NCBI RefSeq assembly: GCF_016793485.1
Contig: NZ_JAEULZ010000001.1
Span: 607,792 to 671,791 of the forward strand
DNA length: 64,000 nucleotides
Origin: Mesorhizobium sp.
GTDB lineage: Bacteria > Pseudomonadota > Alphaproteobacteria > Rhizobiales > Rhizobiaceae
Reading direction: 5' to 3'
A model generated the notes under the pieces. That model saw nothing but the letters and a program-made list of their open reading frames with translations, was not told the DNA's origin and searched no databases. Below, one piece after another: positions 23,688 to 31,651 of this stretch. A program made the translations under genes and the position numbers. Within the stretch, counting starts at the first letter, position 1, and every line of letters begins with the position of its first letter.

Positions 23688-23801
23688 ATGCACACGGTTG
23701 TAAAGCGGAAGTCATACGAGAGGCCGGCGATTAGGAAATCGCTGGTGCTGTTGCAGTCTGTGACAGCCCAAACCAATTCGCCGTCCACGCAACCAATCTA
23801 A
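23688..23801 (+). CDS. RiPP-precursor-like peptide 4
   Basis: A 37-residue product: MHTVVK, RKSYERP, AIRKSLVLLQSVTAQ and the tail TNSPSTQPI. GGGGG precedes the start. It is followed by an intrinsic terminator and is the first half of a 344-bp tandemly duplicated unit. Confidence 0.74.
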   Translation: MHTVVKRKSYERPAIRKSLVLLQSVTAQTNSPSTQPI

Positions 23802-23807
23802 TACTGA

Positions 23808-23834
23808 AGCCCGGCCTTTGAGCCGGGCTTTTTG
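23808..23834 (+). terminator. Intrinsic terminator after peptide 4
   Basis: The 8-bp stem AGCCCGGC with GCCGGGCT, a 6-nt loop and a run of five T. The same structure recurs 344 bp downstream. Confidence 0.85.
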
Positions 23835-23866
23835 TTTGGTGGCAGCTTTTTTCAATGGGGGTAAGC

Positions 23867-23980
23867 ATGCAGTCTATGGAAAAGCGGAAATCTTACGAGA
23901 AACCGGTGCTCCGGAAATCGTTGGTGCTGCTCCAGTCGGTGACCGCTCAAAGCAATTCCCCGAGCCCTGACGTGACCTGA
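23867..23980 (+). CDS. RiPP-precursor-like peptide 5
   Basis: A 37-residue product: MQSMEK, RKSYEKP, VLRKSLVLLQSVTAQ and the tail SNSPSPDVT. GGGGGT lies upstream. It begins directly after a terminator, so it must have its own promoter within about 35 bp or depend on read-through. Confidence 0.74.
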   Translation: MQSMEKRKSYEKPVLRKSLVLLQSVTAQSNSPSPDVT

Positions 23981-24031
23981 CACCAAGAGTTGGGAGCGGA
24001 ATATTTGGGGTGAATTGATGAGAGAAATACA

Positions 24032-24145
24032 GTGAAAGACAAAGAAAACCGGAAGTCATATGAGAAGCCGGCGGTTAGGAAATCGCTGGTGCTGTTGCAG
24101 TCGGTGACAGCCCAGATCAATTCGCCGTCCACGGAACCCGTCTAA
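24032..24145 (+). CDS. RiPP-precursor-like peptide 6
   Basis: A 37-residue product from GTG: MKDKEN, RKSYEKP, AVRKSLVLLQSVTAQ and the tail INSPSTEPV. Upstream GAGAGA is a weak ribosome site; the ATG at 24018 runs into a stop. Counterpart of peptide 4 in the second copy of the 344-bp unit. Confidence 0.7.
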   Translation: MKDKENRKSYEKPAVRKSLVLLQSVTAQINSPSTEPV

Positions 24146-24151
24146 TATTGA

Positions 24152-24178
24152 AGCCCGGCCTTAGCGCCGGGCTTTTTG
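24152..24178 (+). terminator. Intrinsic terminator after peptide 6
   Basis: Stem AGCCCGGC with GCCGGGCT, 6-nt loop (sequence differs from the first copy) and five T. Stem conservation with a changed loop suggests that the structure is maintained. Confidence 0.85.
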
Positions 24179-24210
24179 TTTGGTGGCAGCTTTTTTCAAT
24201 GGGGGTAAGC

Positions 24211-24321
24211 ATGCAGTTGGTGGAAAACAGGAAATCTTACGAGAAACCGGTGTTGAGGAAGTCGCTGTTTCTGCTGCAGTCAGTCACTGCGCTGGGAACA
24301 ATGTCGGATACCCGGCAATAA
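24211..24321 (+). CDS. RiPP-precursor-like peptide 7 (divergent tail)
   Basis: A 36-residue product: MQLVEN, RKSYEKP, VLRKSLFLLQSVTA and the tail LGTMSDTRQ. It is the only member that lacks Gln after VTA, and its tail is unlike the Ser/Pro-rich tails of its closest copy, peptide 5. A frameshift around the VTA codons could explain this, since the preceding bases remain highly conserved. Confidence 0.68.
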   Translation: MQLVENRKSYEKPVLRKSLFLLQSVTALGTMSDTRQ

Positions 24322-24377
24322 CCAAAGCCATTTGCGATCGGCCATATCGGCCGGTTGAAGAGCGCGGGATGAGACCC

Positions 24378-24494
24378 ATGGAGAATGTCGCGATGCGGAA
24401 GTCTTACGAAAAGCCTGTGCTGCGGAAGTCGCTGGTTTTGCTTCAATCGGTAACCGCGCAAAGCCAGTCGCAGCAGCAGTTGCCAAGCGGTTAA
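24378..24494 (+). CDS. RiPP-precursor-like peptide 8
   Basis: A 38-residue product from the ATG at 24378: MENVAM, RKSYEKP, VLRKSLVLLQSVTAQ and the tail SQSQQQLPSG. An in-frame ATG at 24369 would add three residues; the shorter start keeps the six-residue N-terminal spacing shared by the family. Confidence 0.72.
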   Translation: MENVAMRKSYEKPVLRKSLVLLQSVTAQSQSQQQLPSG

Positions 24495-24591
24495 AGTCGA
24501 CACGCGCTGGCAAACTCCTTTCGTTGCGAGGGCCTTTCGGTGTTTAATGGACGCGCCGAGCTTGATAGGCCCGGCTGAGGGAGTTGGGAAA

Positions 24592-24711
24592 ATGCTCAAG
24601 GACGTTGCGAGCCGCAAGCCGTACGACAAGCCGGCGCTGAGGAAGTCTCTGGTTTTGCTGCAGTCAGTTACTGCGCAAAACCAATCGCAGGCGACCCCCG
24701 TATCCGGTTGA
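24592..24711 (+). CDS. RiPP-precursor-like peptide 9
   Basis: A 39-residue product: MLKDVAS, RKPYDKP, ALRKSLVLLQSVTAQ and the tail NQSQATPVSG. GAGGGAG lies about 8 bases upstream. RKPYDKP replaces the usual RKSYEKP, and the ending PVSG resembles the PSG ending of peptide 8. Confidence 0.72.
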   Translation: MLKDVASRKPYDKPALRKSLVLLQSVTAQNQSQATPVSG

Positions 24712-24832
24712 GTTCGGCCGGTCCTGCCAGGCGTTACCTGCCGCGGGATTTTGTTCTCAATTCAGGTGCTGGCGCCGTCAACCCCGCTTTGACTGTCCTG
24801 ACAGGCGCGAAGCGCCTGGTTTAGGGGGAGAT

Positions 24833-24955
24833 ATGACCAAGAATCTTGAAAGCCATAAGCTGCGTAGGCCGTACGACAAGCCCGCGCTCAGGAAGTCGGC
24901 GGTGTTGCTTCAGTCCGTGACGGCGCAGACCTCTTCGCCAGCGATCGAGCGCTGA
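24833..24955 (+). CDS. RiPP-precursor-like peptide 10
   Basis: A 40-residue product with the longest N-terminus: MTKNLESHKL, RRPYDKP, ALRKSAVLLQSVTAQ and the tail TSSPAIER. AGGGGGAG precedes the ATG. It is the most divergent in the leader and closes the array. Confidence 0.72.
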   Translation: MTKNLESHKLRRPYDKPALRKSAVLLQSVTAQTSSPAIER

Positions 24956-25188
24956 GGCATCGGATTTGGCGTCGCCGCCGGATTGACACGATCTTGACGC
25001 GTTGACCGGCTTTCGTCTCGCGCAAGCCGGTCCATGGTCGGTTGGGCGGGTGCGATCGCGGCGGCGTCCGGCCTCGCAATCGGGATGGTCAGCGGCCGGT
25101 TGTGTTGCCCTCGAGGCAAGCTGTCAATAAAGTTGCAATGTTTTGCGTGCCTTATTGGCCGCTGGTAGGCAACAGGCGGCATGTCGTC

Positions 25189-25623
25189 ATGAAAAATCTC
25201 CCATTGGTTTTCGCAATACTCGCTGGGGTTGTGCTCGCACCCTTTGGCGGCAGCGCCCTGGCAGCCAGCCTCACGGCGAATGTTTCGCTTTCCACCCAGA
25301 CCATGACCGTCATCCATCGCGGCAGGGTCATCGCCCGCTGGCCGGTCTCCACCGCCCGCCGCGGCAAGATCACGCCGACCGGAAGCTGGTCGGCCAAATG
25401 GCTGTCGCGCAATCACCGTTCGAGCCGCTACAACAATGCGCCAATGCCTTATTCCATTTTCTACAATGGCAATTACGCGGTGCATGGAACGTACGATACC
25501 AAGAGGCTCGGTCGACCGGCATCCTCGGGATGCGTGCGCCTTGCGCCGGCGAATGCGGCGAAGCTATTCGCCCTGACCCAGGCCGAAGGGCTCAAGAACA
25601 CGCGCATCAACGTTCGCTACTGA
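25189..25623 (+). CDS. Periplasmic L,D-transpeptidase (YkuD domain)
   Basis: A 144-residue protein. Residues 1-26 are a signal peptide (LPLVFAILAGVVLAPFGG then ALAA cleavage region). The YkuD domain has YAVHGTYDTKRLG and the catalytic SSGCVRLAPANA, with Cys as nucleophile, which cross-links peptidoglycan stem peptides or attaches proteins. Length is typical of the small rhizobial group. The ATG at 25189 gives a proper signal peptide. It is 233 bp from the peptide array and probably unrelated to it. Confidence 0.85.
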   Translation: MKNLPLVFAILAGVVLAPFGGSALAASLTANVSLSTQTMTVIHRGRVIARWPVSTARRGKITPTGSWSAKWLSRNHRSSRYNNAPMPYSIFYNGNYAVHGTYDTKRLGRPASSGCVRLAPANAAKLFALTQAEGLKNTRINVRY

Positions 25624-25825
25624 AGGGCAGGCGACTCGTCGTCGATCTGAAAGGTGCGCACCTGGTTTCGGTTTTGCCGACCGGATGCTCCGGGATTTGA
25701 CCTGACGCAAGCCTTCCGTCCCGGTGACCTGTAATATAATTCTCGAGCGTCCTTGAGTCTTGATGCGTGACGGGTGATTGCCGTCACTCGGTGACCTTTA
25801 ACGGCGGCTTGGCAAGGCGCTCGAG

Positions 25826-26977
25826 ATGAGAACAGCTTTCGGCTTTTTACGTCGTCCTGTTACCTGCGGCATCGGGGCTCTTGCCTTTGCGCTCGTGACC
25901 TTTTCTGCGACCGCAGCGCTTGCCGAAGGACTTCCGGAGCTGGAGTACAAGCTGCAGAACGGGGCGACGCTAAAGATATACGGGCAGATAAACATGGGCG
26001 TGCTGGTCTACGATGACGGCTTCCAGACGGAAGCATACGCCCCGATCGACAATGACAACTCAAGCTCGCGCATCGCTGCGAGCTACGATCAGGATTTTGG
26101 CGACTGGGACGTCGAGGCAGTGCTGGAAGCGGAATACCCCGCCTATTCTACGGACAACATCAGCGTGCAGTCGCACTCGCCTGACTGGGACTGGAACAAC
26201 ACGTATTTCCGCAGGATCGAGGTGGCGCTGGAGAACGAGGCTTACGGAAAGCTGTGGCTCGGCCAAGGCTACATGGCGTCGGACTATTCCGCGGAAGTCG
26301 ATCTTTCGGGCACGACTGTCATTGCCTATTCGAAGGTGCAGGGCACTGCCGGCGGACAGCTGTTCCGCGATTCCTCTACCGGCGCGTTCGGTCCCGCCAT
26401 CCGGTCGGCATTCAACAATTATGACGGCCTGGGACGCAATGTCCGCATACGCTACGATACCCCGAAAATGGCAGGGTTCGTTGCCAGCGCATCCTACGGA
26501 GAGAACGTGCTCGGAGACAACGACACGGCACTCGCCGACATCGCGCTGAGGTATGACAACACCTTCGACGCCTTCAAAGTTTCTGGCGCTATCGCCTACG
26601 CGTGGCAGGAAAACGATGTCGTGATCGTGGACGGCTCGGCGTCCATTCTTCACGAGCCTTCCGGCCTGAACTTCACCTTCGCCGCGGGCTCGCAGGACAA
26701 CGGAGCCAAGGTCGGGCAATATGTCTACGGCAAGCTCGGTCTGCTGCGCGACTACATCGAACTCGGCCCGACGGCCCTGACCTTAGACTACTATCACGGG
26801 GAGGACATTGCCGCCGCCGGATCGACCAGCCGATCGATTGGCATCGCGGGCGTCCAGACCATCAAGGAATACAACACGGATCTGTATCTCACCTACCGCC
26901 GCTACCGGTACGACACGACCACTGCGGATTTCGAGGATGGCGATGCCGTGCTTGCCGGCGCCCGCATCAAGTTCTGA
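25826..26977 (+). CDS. Outer membrane porin-like protein
   Basis: A 383-residue protein with a long signal peptide ending TAALAEG (residues 1-34), a first strand LEYKLQNGATLKIYGQINMG typical of porins, many alternating beta strands rich in Tyr and Gly, and a C-terminal Phe in LAGARIKF as needed for Bam-dependent insertion. It resembles gram-negative porins in general rather than the usual rhizobial Porin_2 group. The substrate is unknown. A 254-bp gap without a supported gene follows. Confidence 0.75.
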   Translation: MRTAFGFLRRPVTCGIGALAFALVTFSATAALAEGLPELEYKLQNGATLKIYGQINMGVLVYDDGFQTEAYAPIDNDNSSSRIAASYDQDFGDWDVEAVLEAEYPAYSTDNISVQSHSPDWDWNNTYFRRIEVALENEAYGKLWLGQGYMASDYSAEVDLSGTTVIAYSKVQGTAGGQLFRDSSTGAFGPAIRSAFNNYDGLGRNVRIRYDTPKMAGFVASASYGENVLGDNDTALADIALRYDNTFDAFKVSGAIAYAWQENDVVIVDGSASILHEPSGLNFTFAAGSQDNGAKVGQYVYGKLGLLRDYIELGPTALTLDYYHGEDIAAAGSTSRSIGIAGVQTIKEYNTDLYLTYRRYRYDTTTADFEDGDAVLAGARIKF

Positions 26978-27231
26978 GCGGACGGTTCGAAGCTGGGTTG
27001 ATCGTGAGGAATGCGCCGTCCGCCAGGGCAGCCAGATCGGGCCAGTGGCCAGCCTGCAACTGAACTCAGCCGCAGCGCTTGCCCAATATCGAGACCGACG
27101 GTCAGCAGGCCGACGAGTTCTTCCAGCATAGCCGCAGGTTCAAGGAAACAGGCGTAACCGCCGATCCGCTGCGCGTAGATCGGGGGCCTTTGCGGAGGCG
27201 GAACCCGCTCATGCGCGGTGGGCGGTCTTGA

Positions 27232-28383
27232 TCACTGGACTGCCCCGAGCGTGATGATCCTGAGCGGCGTGGTTACGATGATGCTGGCAGCCTGGCCAAG
27301 TCCGCCAGCGATGTCGTTGACGCGCTCGTTGGCCTGCTGCGGTGTCGGCGACAAGCTTTCCGGCATGCGAAGCCGGTCGCCCAGCAATTGCACCAGGACC
27401 GGATTGTCGGCGAATTTGGCATGGTTGAGCCTGTCGCCCGACTGGATGGAACTGAGGTCGACCACAGTCACGCCAAGCGCGGCGAGTTCATCCGCGTTGG
27501 CATCGTCACCGACACGCGCCTGGTTGCCGCCGATGAAGCTTGAAATGCGCAAGGCCTTATCGTCGTTCGAAAGAAGCACCGCAAAAGGCTTGTCCGGCTT
27601 GCCATAGCGTTTCATCTGCTTCTTGAAGATATCGACGTCGATGTCGGGCGAGGCCAGCACAACATAGCCGAGCTTGCCGCTCAGGTCGCGGTTGCCCGCG
27701 ATGGCGAGTTGGCGCAGGGTTTCCATGGCCAGCCAGTTGCCCATCGAATGGGCGATGATGTCGATGCTCTTGATGCGCGGAGAGCGCGAGAGCGTGACCA
27801 GCGTCGTTTCGAGATCGTCGCGGGCTGCGGTGCTGCTGTCCTTGTCGTAGACGTAGTCGCGCGTCTTAGCGCCGGAAGCCCATGAGAAAAGGACAGGCGT
27901 CCCAGGATACTGCGTATCCTGTGCGATCTGGGTCAGGCGATAGACGCCGTCGTCGAAACCTGTGTTGTAGCCGTGCACGAAGACAAGAACGCGGTCACCC
28001 TGGTCGGCAACTGCGGCGGCGAACGCCTTGGGCGAATCGTAGATGGTCAGGTCGGTCGCCGCAAACTCCTTGGCCGGGTCGCCGGGCTTCCCGTCCTTGG
28101 CGCGTTCGATCCTGCCGACCTGGTGGCCTTTGGGAACGGTGACGCCCACACGGCCAAACGCAAGCTCCTCGGAACGATCCCGACCGAACACCACGCTGGC
28201 ATCCTGATCCTTCTTGCGCGTGGTGGCGATGAAGATGTCATGCTTTGCCATGACGCCCGCGGGGGGAGGTGCGGCGGGGTCGGCGGCGAGCAGTTCGTGC
28301 CTGCGTTCGGTGGTGCAGCCGGACGCCGCGAGGGAAAGCATCAGAATGACAAGCAGTCTCAAACGCACGGCTACGCTCCGCAC
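27232..28383 (-). CDS. DUF900 alpha/beta hydrolase lipoprotein A
   Basis: A 383-residue exported hydrolase. The N-terminus RLRLLVILMLSLAASGC is a lipoprotein signal with the lipobox AASGC. The DUF900 domain shows IFIATTRKK, VFVHGYNTGFDDGVYR and the nucleophile elbow IIAHSMGNW, and late motifs SPDIDVDIFKKQ and SGDRLNHAKFADNP. Substrate unknown. GTG at 28381-28383 behind GGGGAAG is chosen; a GTG five codons later is also possible. It is paralogous to the next gene, and a third of the residues differ. Confidence 0.8.
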   Translation of the reverse strand: MRSVAVRLRLLVILMLSLAASGCTTERRHELLAADPAAPPPAGVMAKHDIFIATTRKKDQDASVVFGRDRSEELAFGRVGVTVPKGHQVGRIERAKDGKPGDPAKEFAATDLTIYDSPKAFAAAVADQGDRVLVFVHGYNTGFDDGVYRLTQIAQDTQYPGTPVLFSWASGAKTRDYVYDKDSSTAARDDLETTLVTLSRSPRIKSIDIIAHSMGNWLAMETLRQLAIAGNRDLSGKLGYVVLASPDIDVDIFKKQMKRYGKPDKPFAVLLSNDDKALRISSFIGGNQARVGDDANADELAALGVTVVDLSSIQSGDRLNHAKFADNPVLVQLLGDRLRMPESLSPTPQQANERVNDIAGGLGQAASIIVTTPLRIITLGAVQ

Positions 28384-28504
28384 CGGACTTCCCCGGCCTG
28401 TGAGGCACGGATAGGGCCAGAACCGGCCCGGGTCCAGCCCTAAGTCTCCCAGCCGGGGTAAGTTACGGGTAGGGAAGGGCCCTGCGCCTGGCCGAGCCGG
28501 CCTC

Positions 28505-29581
28505 CTACGAACCCTGATTGAGCATATTGATGCGGTCGGTAACCTGACGGTCGGTGGCGTAGCCGTCGTCCTCACGCAGGCGCTGGCCGAGCAGCCTGAT
28601 CAATGTCGGATTGTCCGCGAACTTGGTGTGGTTGAGGCTGTCGCCGCTCTTTTCCTGTGAAAGATCCACAACAATCACGCCAAGTTCGGCGAGGTCGGCG
28701 GCGTTCTTGTAGTCGCCGACACGTTTGTTGCCTGCAAGGATACCGGAAAGCCGCAATGCCCGATCATCCTCCGACAGCATCAGGAAGAAGGGACGGTCGG
28801 GCTTGCCATAGCGGCGCATCTGGCTGCGGAAGACATCGACGTCGATATCAGGCGAGGCGAGCACGACGTCGCCGAGCTTGCCGCCGAGGTCGCGGTTGCC
28901 GGTAATGGCGAGCTGGCGCAGCGCCTCCATGGTGACCCAGGTGCCCATGGAATGGGCGACGATGTCGATGCGGCGAGCCCCGGACTGGGCGAGGAGGCGC
29001 AGTGTGACCTCAAGCTGGTCACGCGCGACGCTGGCGCTCTCGCGGTCGTACACATAGTCCTTCGTGCTGCCGCCGGAAGCCCATGAAAACAGCACTGGCG
29101 TGCCGGGATAACCGGAATCCTGCGCGATCTGCGTGGCGCGGTAGACTGCGCTGTCGAACGAGGTGTTGTAGCCGTGGATAAAGACCATCACCCGGCCGCC
29201 GCGTGCCGCGATGTCCGCGCTCAGCGCATTCGAGAACTGCGGTTGCGCGTCATAGGAGACGACTTCGGTCGCGGTAAAGTAACGCGTCGGATCGGCGGGC
29301 TTGCCGGGCTTGTTGCGTTCGATCTGTCCGACTTTGTGGTACTTCGGCACTGTGACGTTAACGCGGGCGAAGTTGAGCTTGGGCGAGCGCGAGTTGGAGA
29401 AGACCTTCGCGTCGGATGAAGCCTGCCGCGTGGTGGCGACGAAAATCGAATGATTGCCTGCGATCTCCGTCACGGGCACCTGGACAGAGCCGGTGCCGAC
29501 GAGGTCGGTCGCCTGGTTGTTGGTCATGCATCCGGCGCTGAGCAGCGCCAGCACAAGGATCAGAAACTTCGATTTCAGCAC
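28505..29581 (-). CDS. DUF900 alpha/beta hydrolase lipoprotein B
   Basis: A 358-residue paralogue of the neighbouring gene. The signal peptide LKSKFLILVLALLSAGC ends in the lipobox LSAGC. The domain repeats the landmarks IFVATTRQ, VFIHGYNTSFDSAVYR, IVAHSMGTW and SPDIDVDVFRSQ. The two genes lie head to tail on the same strand with a 121-bp gap, a recent-looking but already diverged duplication. Lipid, peptide or ester substrates are all possible. Confidence 0.8.
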   Translation of the reverse strand: MLKSKFLILVLALLSAGCMTNNQATDLVGTGSVQVPVTEIAGNHSIFVATTRQASSDAKVFSNSRSPKLNFARVNVTVPKYHKVGQIERNKPGKPADPTRYFTATEVVSYDAQPQFSNALSADIAARGGRVMVFIHGYNTSFDSAVYRATQIAQDSGYPGTPVLFSWASGGSTKDYVYDRESASVARDQLEVTLRLLAQSGARRIDIVAHSMGTWVTMEALRQLAITGNRDLGGKLGDVVLASPDIDVDVFRSQMRRYGKPDRPFFLMLSEDDRALRLSGILAGNKRVGDYKNAADLAELGVIVVDLSQEKSGDSLNHTKFADNPTLIRLLGQRLREDDGYATDRQVTDRINMLNQGS

Positions 29582-29845
29582 GCGTTAACCCTTTGGCCGT
29601 TCGGCTCTTTTTGCTCGCTCCTCCCGACCCCCGAAAGTGGGCATTAGCAAGGCGCAATGGTGACAAAAGTGTCAACGCGATGTGAGGGAGTTGCCTGGTG
29701 TTGCGCGAAAGCCAAAGGCGGTGGGCGGCCGGCCGCTCATCAAGCCTGTGGTTTCAGTCCTCGCAATATGCCATAGCGCGGATCGCAGCCGATCCAGATG
29801 ATTGCCGATCCAGACAGGCGTCGAACCAACGGTGGATCACAGACG

Positions 29846-31102
29846 ATGACCAGTTTTGCTGAACGCGTATCGACGGCCGGAGCGGCGTTGCGGGCGTTGT
29901 TCCCGGAAACGCCGCTGCAGGAAAACGACTACCTGTCGAAGAAGTACGGCGCGCGGGTCCTGCTGAAGCGCGAGGACCTGACGCCGGTGCGCTCCTACAA
30001 GATACGCGGCGCCTTCAATTTCTTCCGCAAGGCGATCGCCGCCGGCAACGACGCCGACCTCTTCGTCTGCGCTTCGGCCGGCAACCATGCTCAGGGCTTT
30101 GCCTTCGTCTGCCGGCATTTTGGCAAGAAAGGCGTCGTCTTCATGCCGGTGACGACGCCGCAGCAGAAGATCGACAAGACCAAGCTGTTCGGCGGCGCGT
30201 TCGTCGAGATCAGGCTGTTCGGCGACTTCTTCGACGACTGCTATCGCGCCTCGCTGGAATTCGCCGAGGCGAGCGGCGCGCATATGGTGCCGCCCTTCGA
30301 CCACAAGGACATCATCGAGGGGCAGGCGACCGTCGCGTGGGAGATCGCCACGCAGATGCCGGTCGGGCGATCGGCGGACATGATGGTGCTGCCGGTCGGC
30401 GGTGGCGGATTATCAGCCGGAACCACGCAGTATTTTCACGACATCGGTCGCGCCATGCGCTTCGCCTTCGCCGAGCCGGCTGGGGCGGCGAGCCTCGCCA
30501 CCAGCCTGGCAGCCGGGCGACGCGTGAAGCTCGACGCAGTGGATAATTTTGTCGATGGCGCGGCGGTTGCGGAAATCGGGCGCGAGCCGTTCCGGCACCT
30601 CAAGGATTTTCCAGCGGAAGCGGTACACCGAATTCCGGAGAACCGGCTCTGCGCGACCATGATCGAGATGCTGAACATCGAGGGCGTGGTGCTGGAGCCG
30701 GCAGGTGCGCTGGCCATCGACGTGCTCAAGGATTTTCCGAGGAAGGACATTCGCGGCAAGACGATCGTGTGCGTGGTCTCCGGCGGCAATTTCGATTTCG
30801 AGCGGCTGCCTGACGTCAAGGAGCGCGCGCTGCGCTTCGAGGGGTTGAAGAAATATTTCGTCTTCCGCTTCCCGCAGCGCCCCGGCGCCTTGCGAGACTT
30901 CCTCGACCTGCTCGGACCTGATGACGACATCGCGCGCTTCGAATACCTCAAGAAGTCCGCGCGCAATTTCGGCTCTGTGCTGATCGGCATCGAGACGAAA
31001 GACCGGAAAAACTTCGACGTGCTGGCGAAGCGCTTCCACGAGGCTGGGTGGGCCTACCAGGACATTACCGACAACGAGACGATCGCCGGGCTTGTGATAT
31101 GA
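29846..31102 (+). CDS. ilvA: Threonine ammonia-lyase (threonine dehydratase)
   Basis: A 418-residue PLP enzyme that converts threonine to 2-oxobutanoate and ammonia, the first step to isoleucine. PLP-Lys is in VRSYKIRGAFNFF, the Gly-rich phosphate loop is PVGGGGLSAG, and SAGNHAQGFAF binds substrate. The C-terminal 85 residues form an ACT-like regulatory domain (YFVFRFPQRPGALRDFLD). The length fits the short biosynthetic form. The ATG at 29846 is preferred over an earlier frame start. Its stop overlaps the start of the next gene (ATGA). Confidence 0.9.
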   Translation: MTSFAERVSTAGAALRALFPETPLQENDYLSKKYGARVLLKREDLTPVRSYKIRGAFNFFRKAIAAGNDADLFVCASAGNHAQGFAFVCRHFGKKGVVFMPVTTPQQKIDKTKLFGGAFVEIRLFGDFFDDCYRASLEFAEASGAHMVPPFDHKDIIEGQATVAWEIATQMPVGRSADMMVLPVGGGGLSAGTTQYFHDIGRAMRFAFAEPAGAASLATSLAAGRRVKLDAVDNFVDGAAVAEIGREPFRHLKDFPAEAVHRIPENRLCATMIEMLNIEGVVLEPAGALAIDVLKDFPRKDIRGKTIVCVVSGGNFDFERLPDVKERALRFEGLKKYFVFRFPQRPGALRDFLDLLGPDDDIARFEYLKKSARNFGSVLIGIETKDRKNFDVLAKRFHEAGWAYQDITDNETIAGLVI

Positions 31103-31632
31103 CAGTCTATATTGTCCTTTTTCGTGGCGTCGGCGGGGCGACGCAACTGCCGGTGAAACCGCTGCGCGAAGCGCTGACCGAAGCGGGGTTCAAGGATGTC
31201 TCCACCTACATCAACAGCGGCAACGCGGTGCTGTCGTCGCGAAAGGCCGCCGCCGGTGTGATGGCCGATGTCGCGCGGATCACCAAGGAGGAGTTCGGCT
31301 TCGAGAAGGACATCCACGTGCTGTCGCGCGAGGCCTGGGCGGAGCTGATTGCGAAGAACCCGTTTCCGAAGGCGGTCGAGACACCGAAATTCCTGCACGC
31401 CGCCGTGTTGGCCGAAACGCCGAAGACGGAAAAGCTTGAGGCGCTGCGTGCCTTCGCGAAGGGGAGAGAAGCCATAGAGGTCGTCGGCAAGGTCGCCTAC
31501 CTCTACACGCCCGACGGCTTTGGCACGTCTAAGCTGGCTGAAAAATTCGACAAGGGCATCGGCGTGCCGAACACGGCGCGAAACTGGAACACCGTGATCG
31601 CGCTGGCGAAACTCGCCGACGCGATCGGGTGA
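31099..31632 (+). CDS. DUF1697 family protein
   Basis: A 177-residue member of DUF1697. Family landmarks are VLFRGVGGATQLPVKPLREA at the N-terminus, YINSGNAVLSS, and the late TARNWNTV. It is cytoplasmic and of unknown function. The ATG overlaps the ilvA stop codon, so it is probably translated from the same message, though there is no clear metabolic link. Confidence 0.85.
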   Translation: MTVYIVLFRGVGGATQLPVKPLREALTEAGFKDVSTYINSGNAVLSSRKAAAGVMADVARITKEEFGFEKDIHVLSREAWAELIAKNPFPKAVETPKFLHAAVLAETPKTEKLEALRAFAKGREAIEVVGKVAYLYTPDGFGTSKLAEKFDKGIGVPNTARNWNTVIALAKLADAIG

Positions 31633-31651
31633 AGAAGCGGAGGGGCGAAAA

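Larger units (their letters stand above)
23178..24955 (+). repeat. Tandem array of ten paralogous peptide genes
   Basis: Ten + strand genes of 36-41 codons at 100-240 bp intervals, separated by 40-121 bp. Within it, 23688-24031 and 24032-24375 are copies of one 344-bp unit, including terminators and long identical spacers. Confidence 0.88.

Noticed and set aside
23178-24955. CRISPR array as explanation of the regular repeats
   Set aside because: Repeats are long coding segments with third-base variation and unequal spacing, there are no unique 30-40 bp spacers and no cas genes.
25189-25623. The L,D-transpeptidase as maturation enzyme of the peptides
   Set aside because: It is a normal exported YkuD enzyme with its own signal peptide; cytoplasmic precursors would not meet it before export, and nothing links the two beyond distance.
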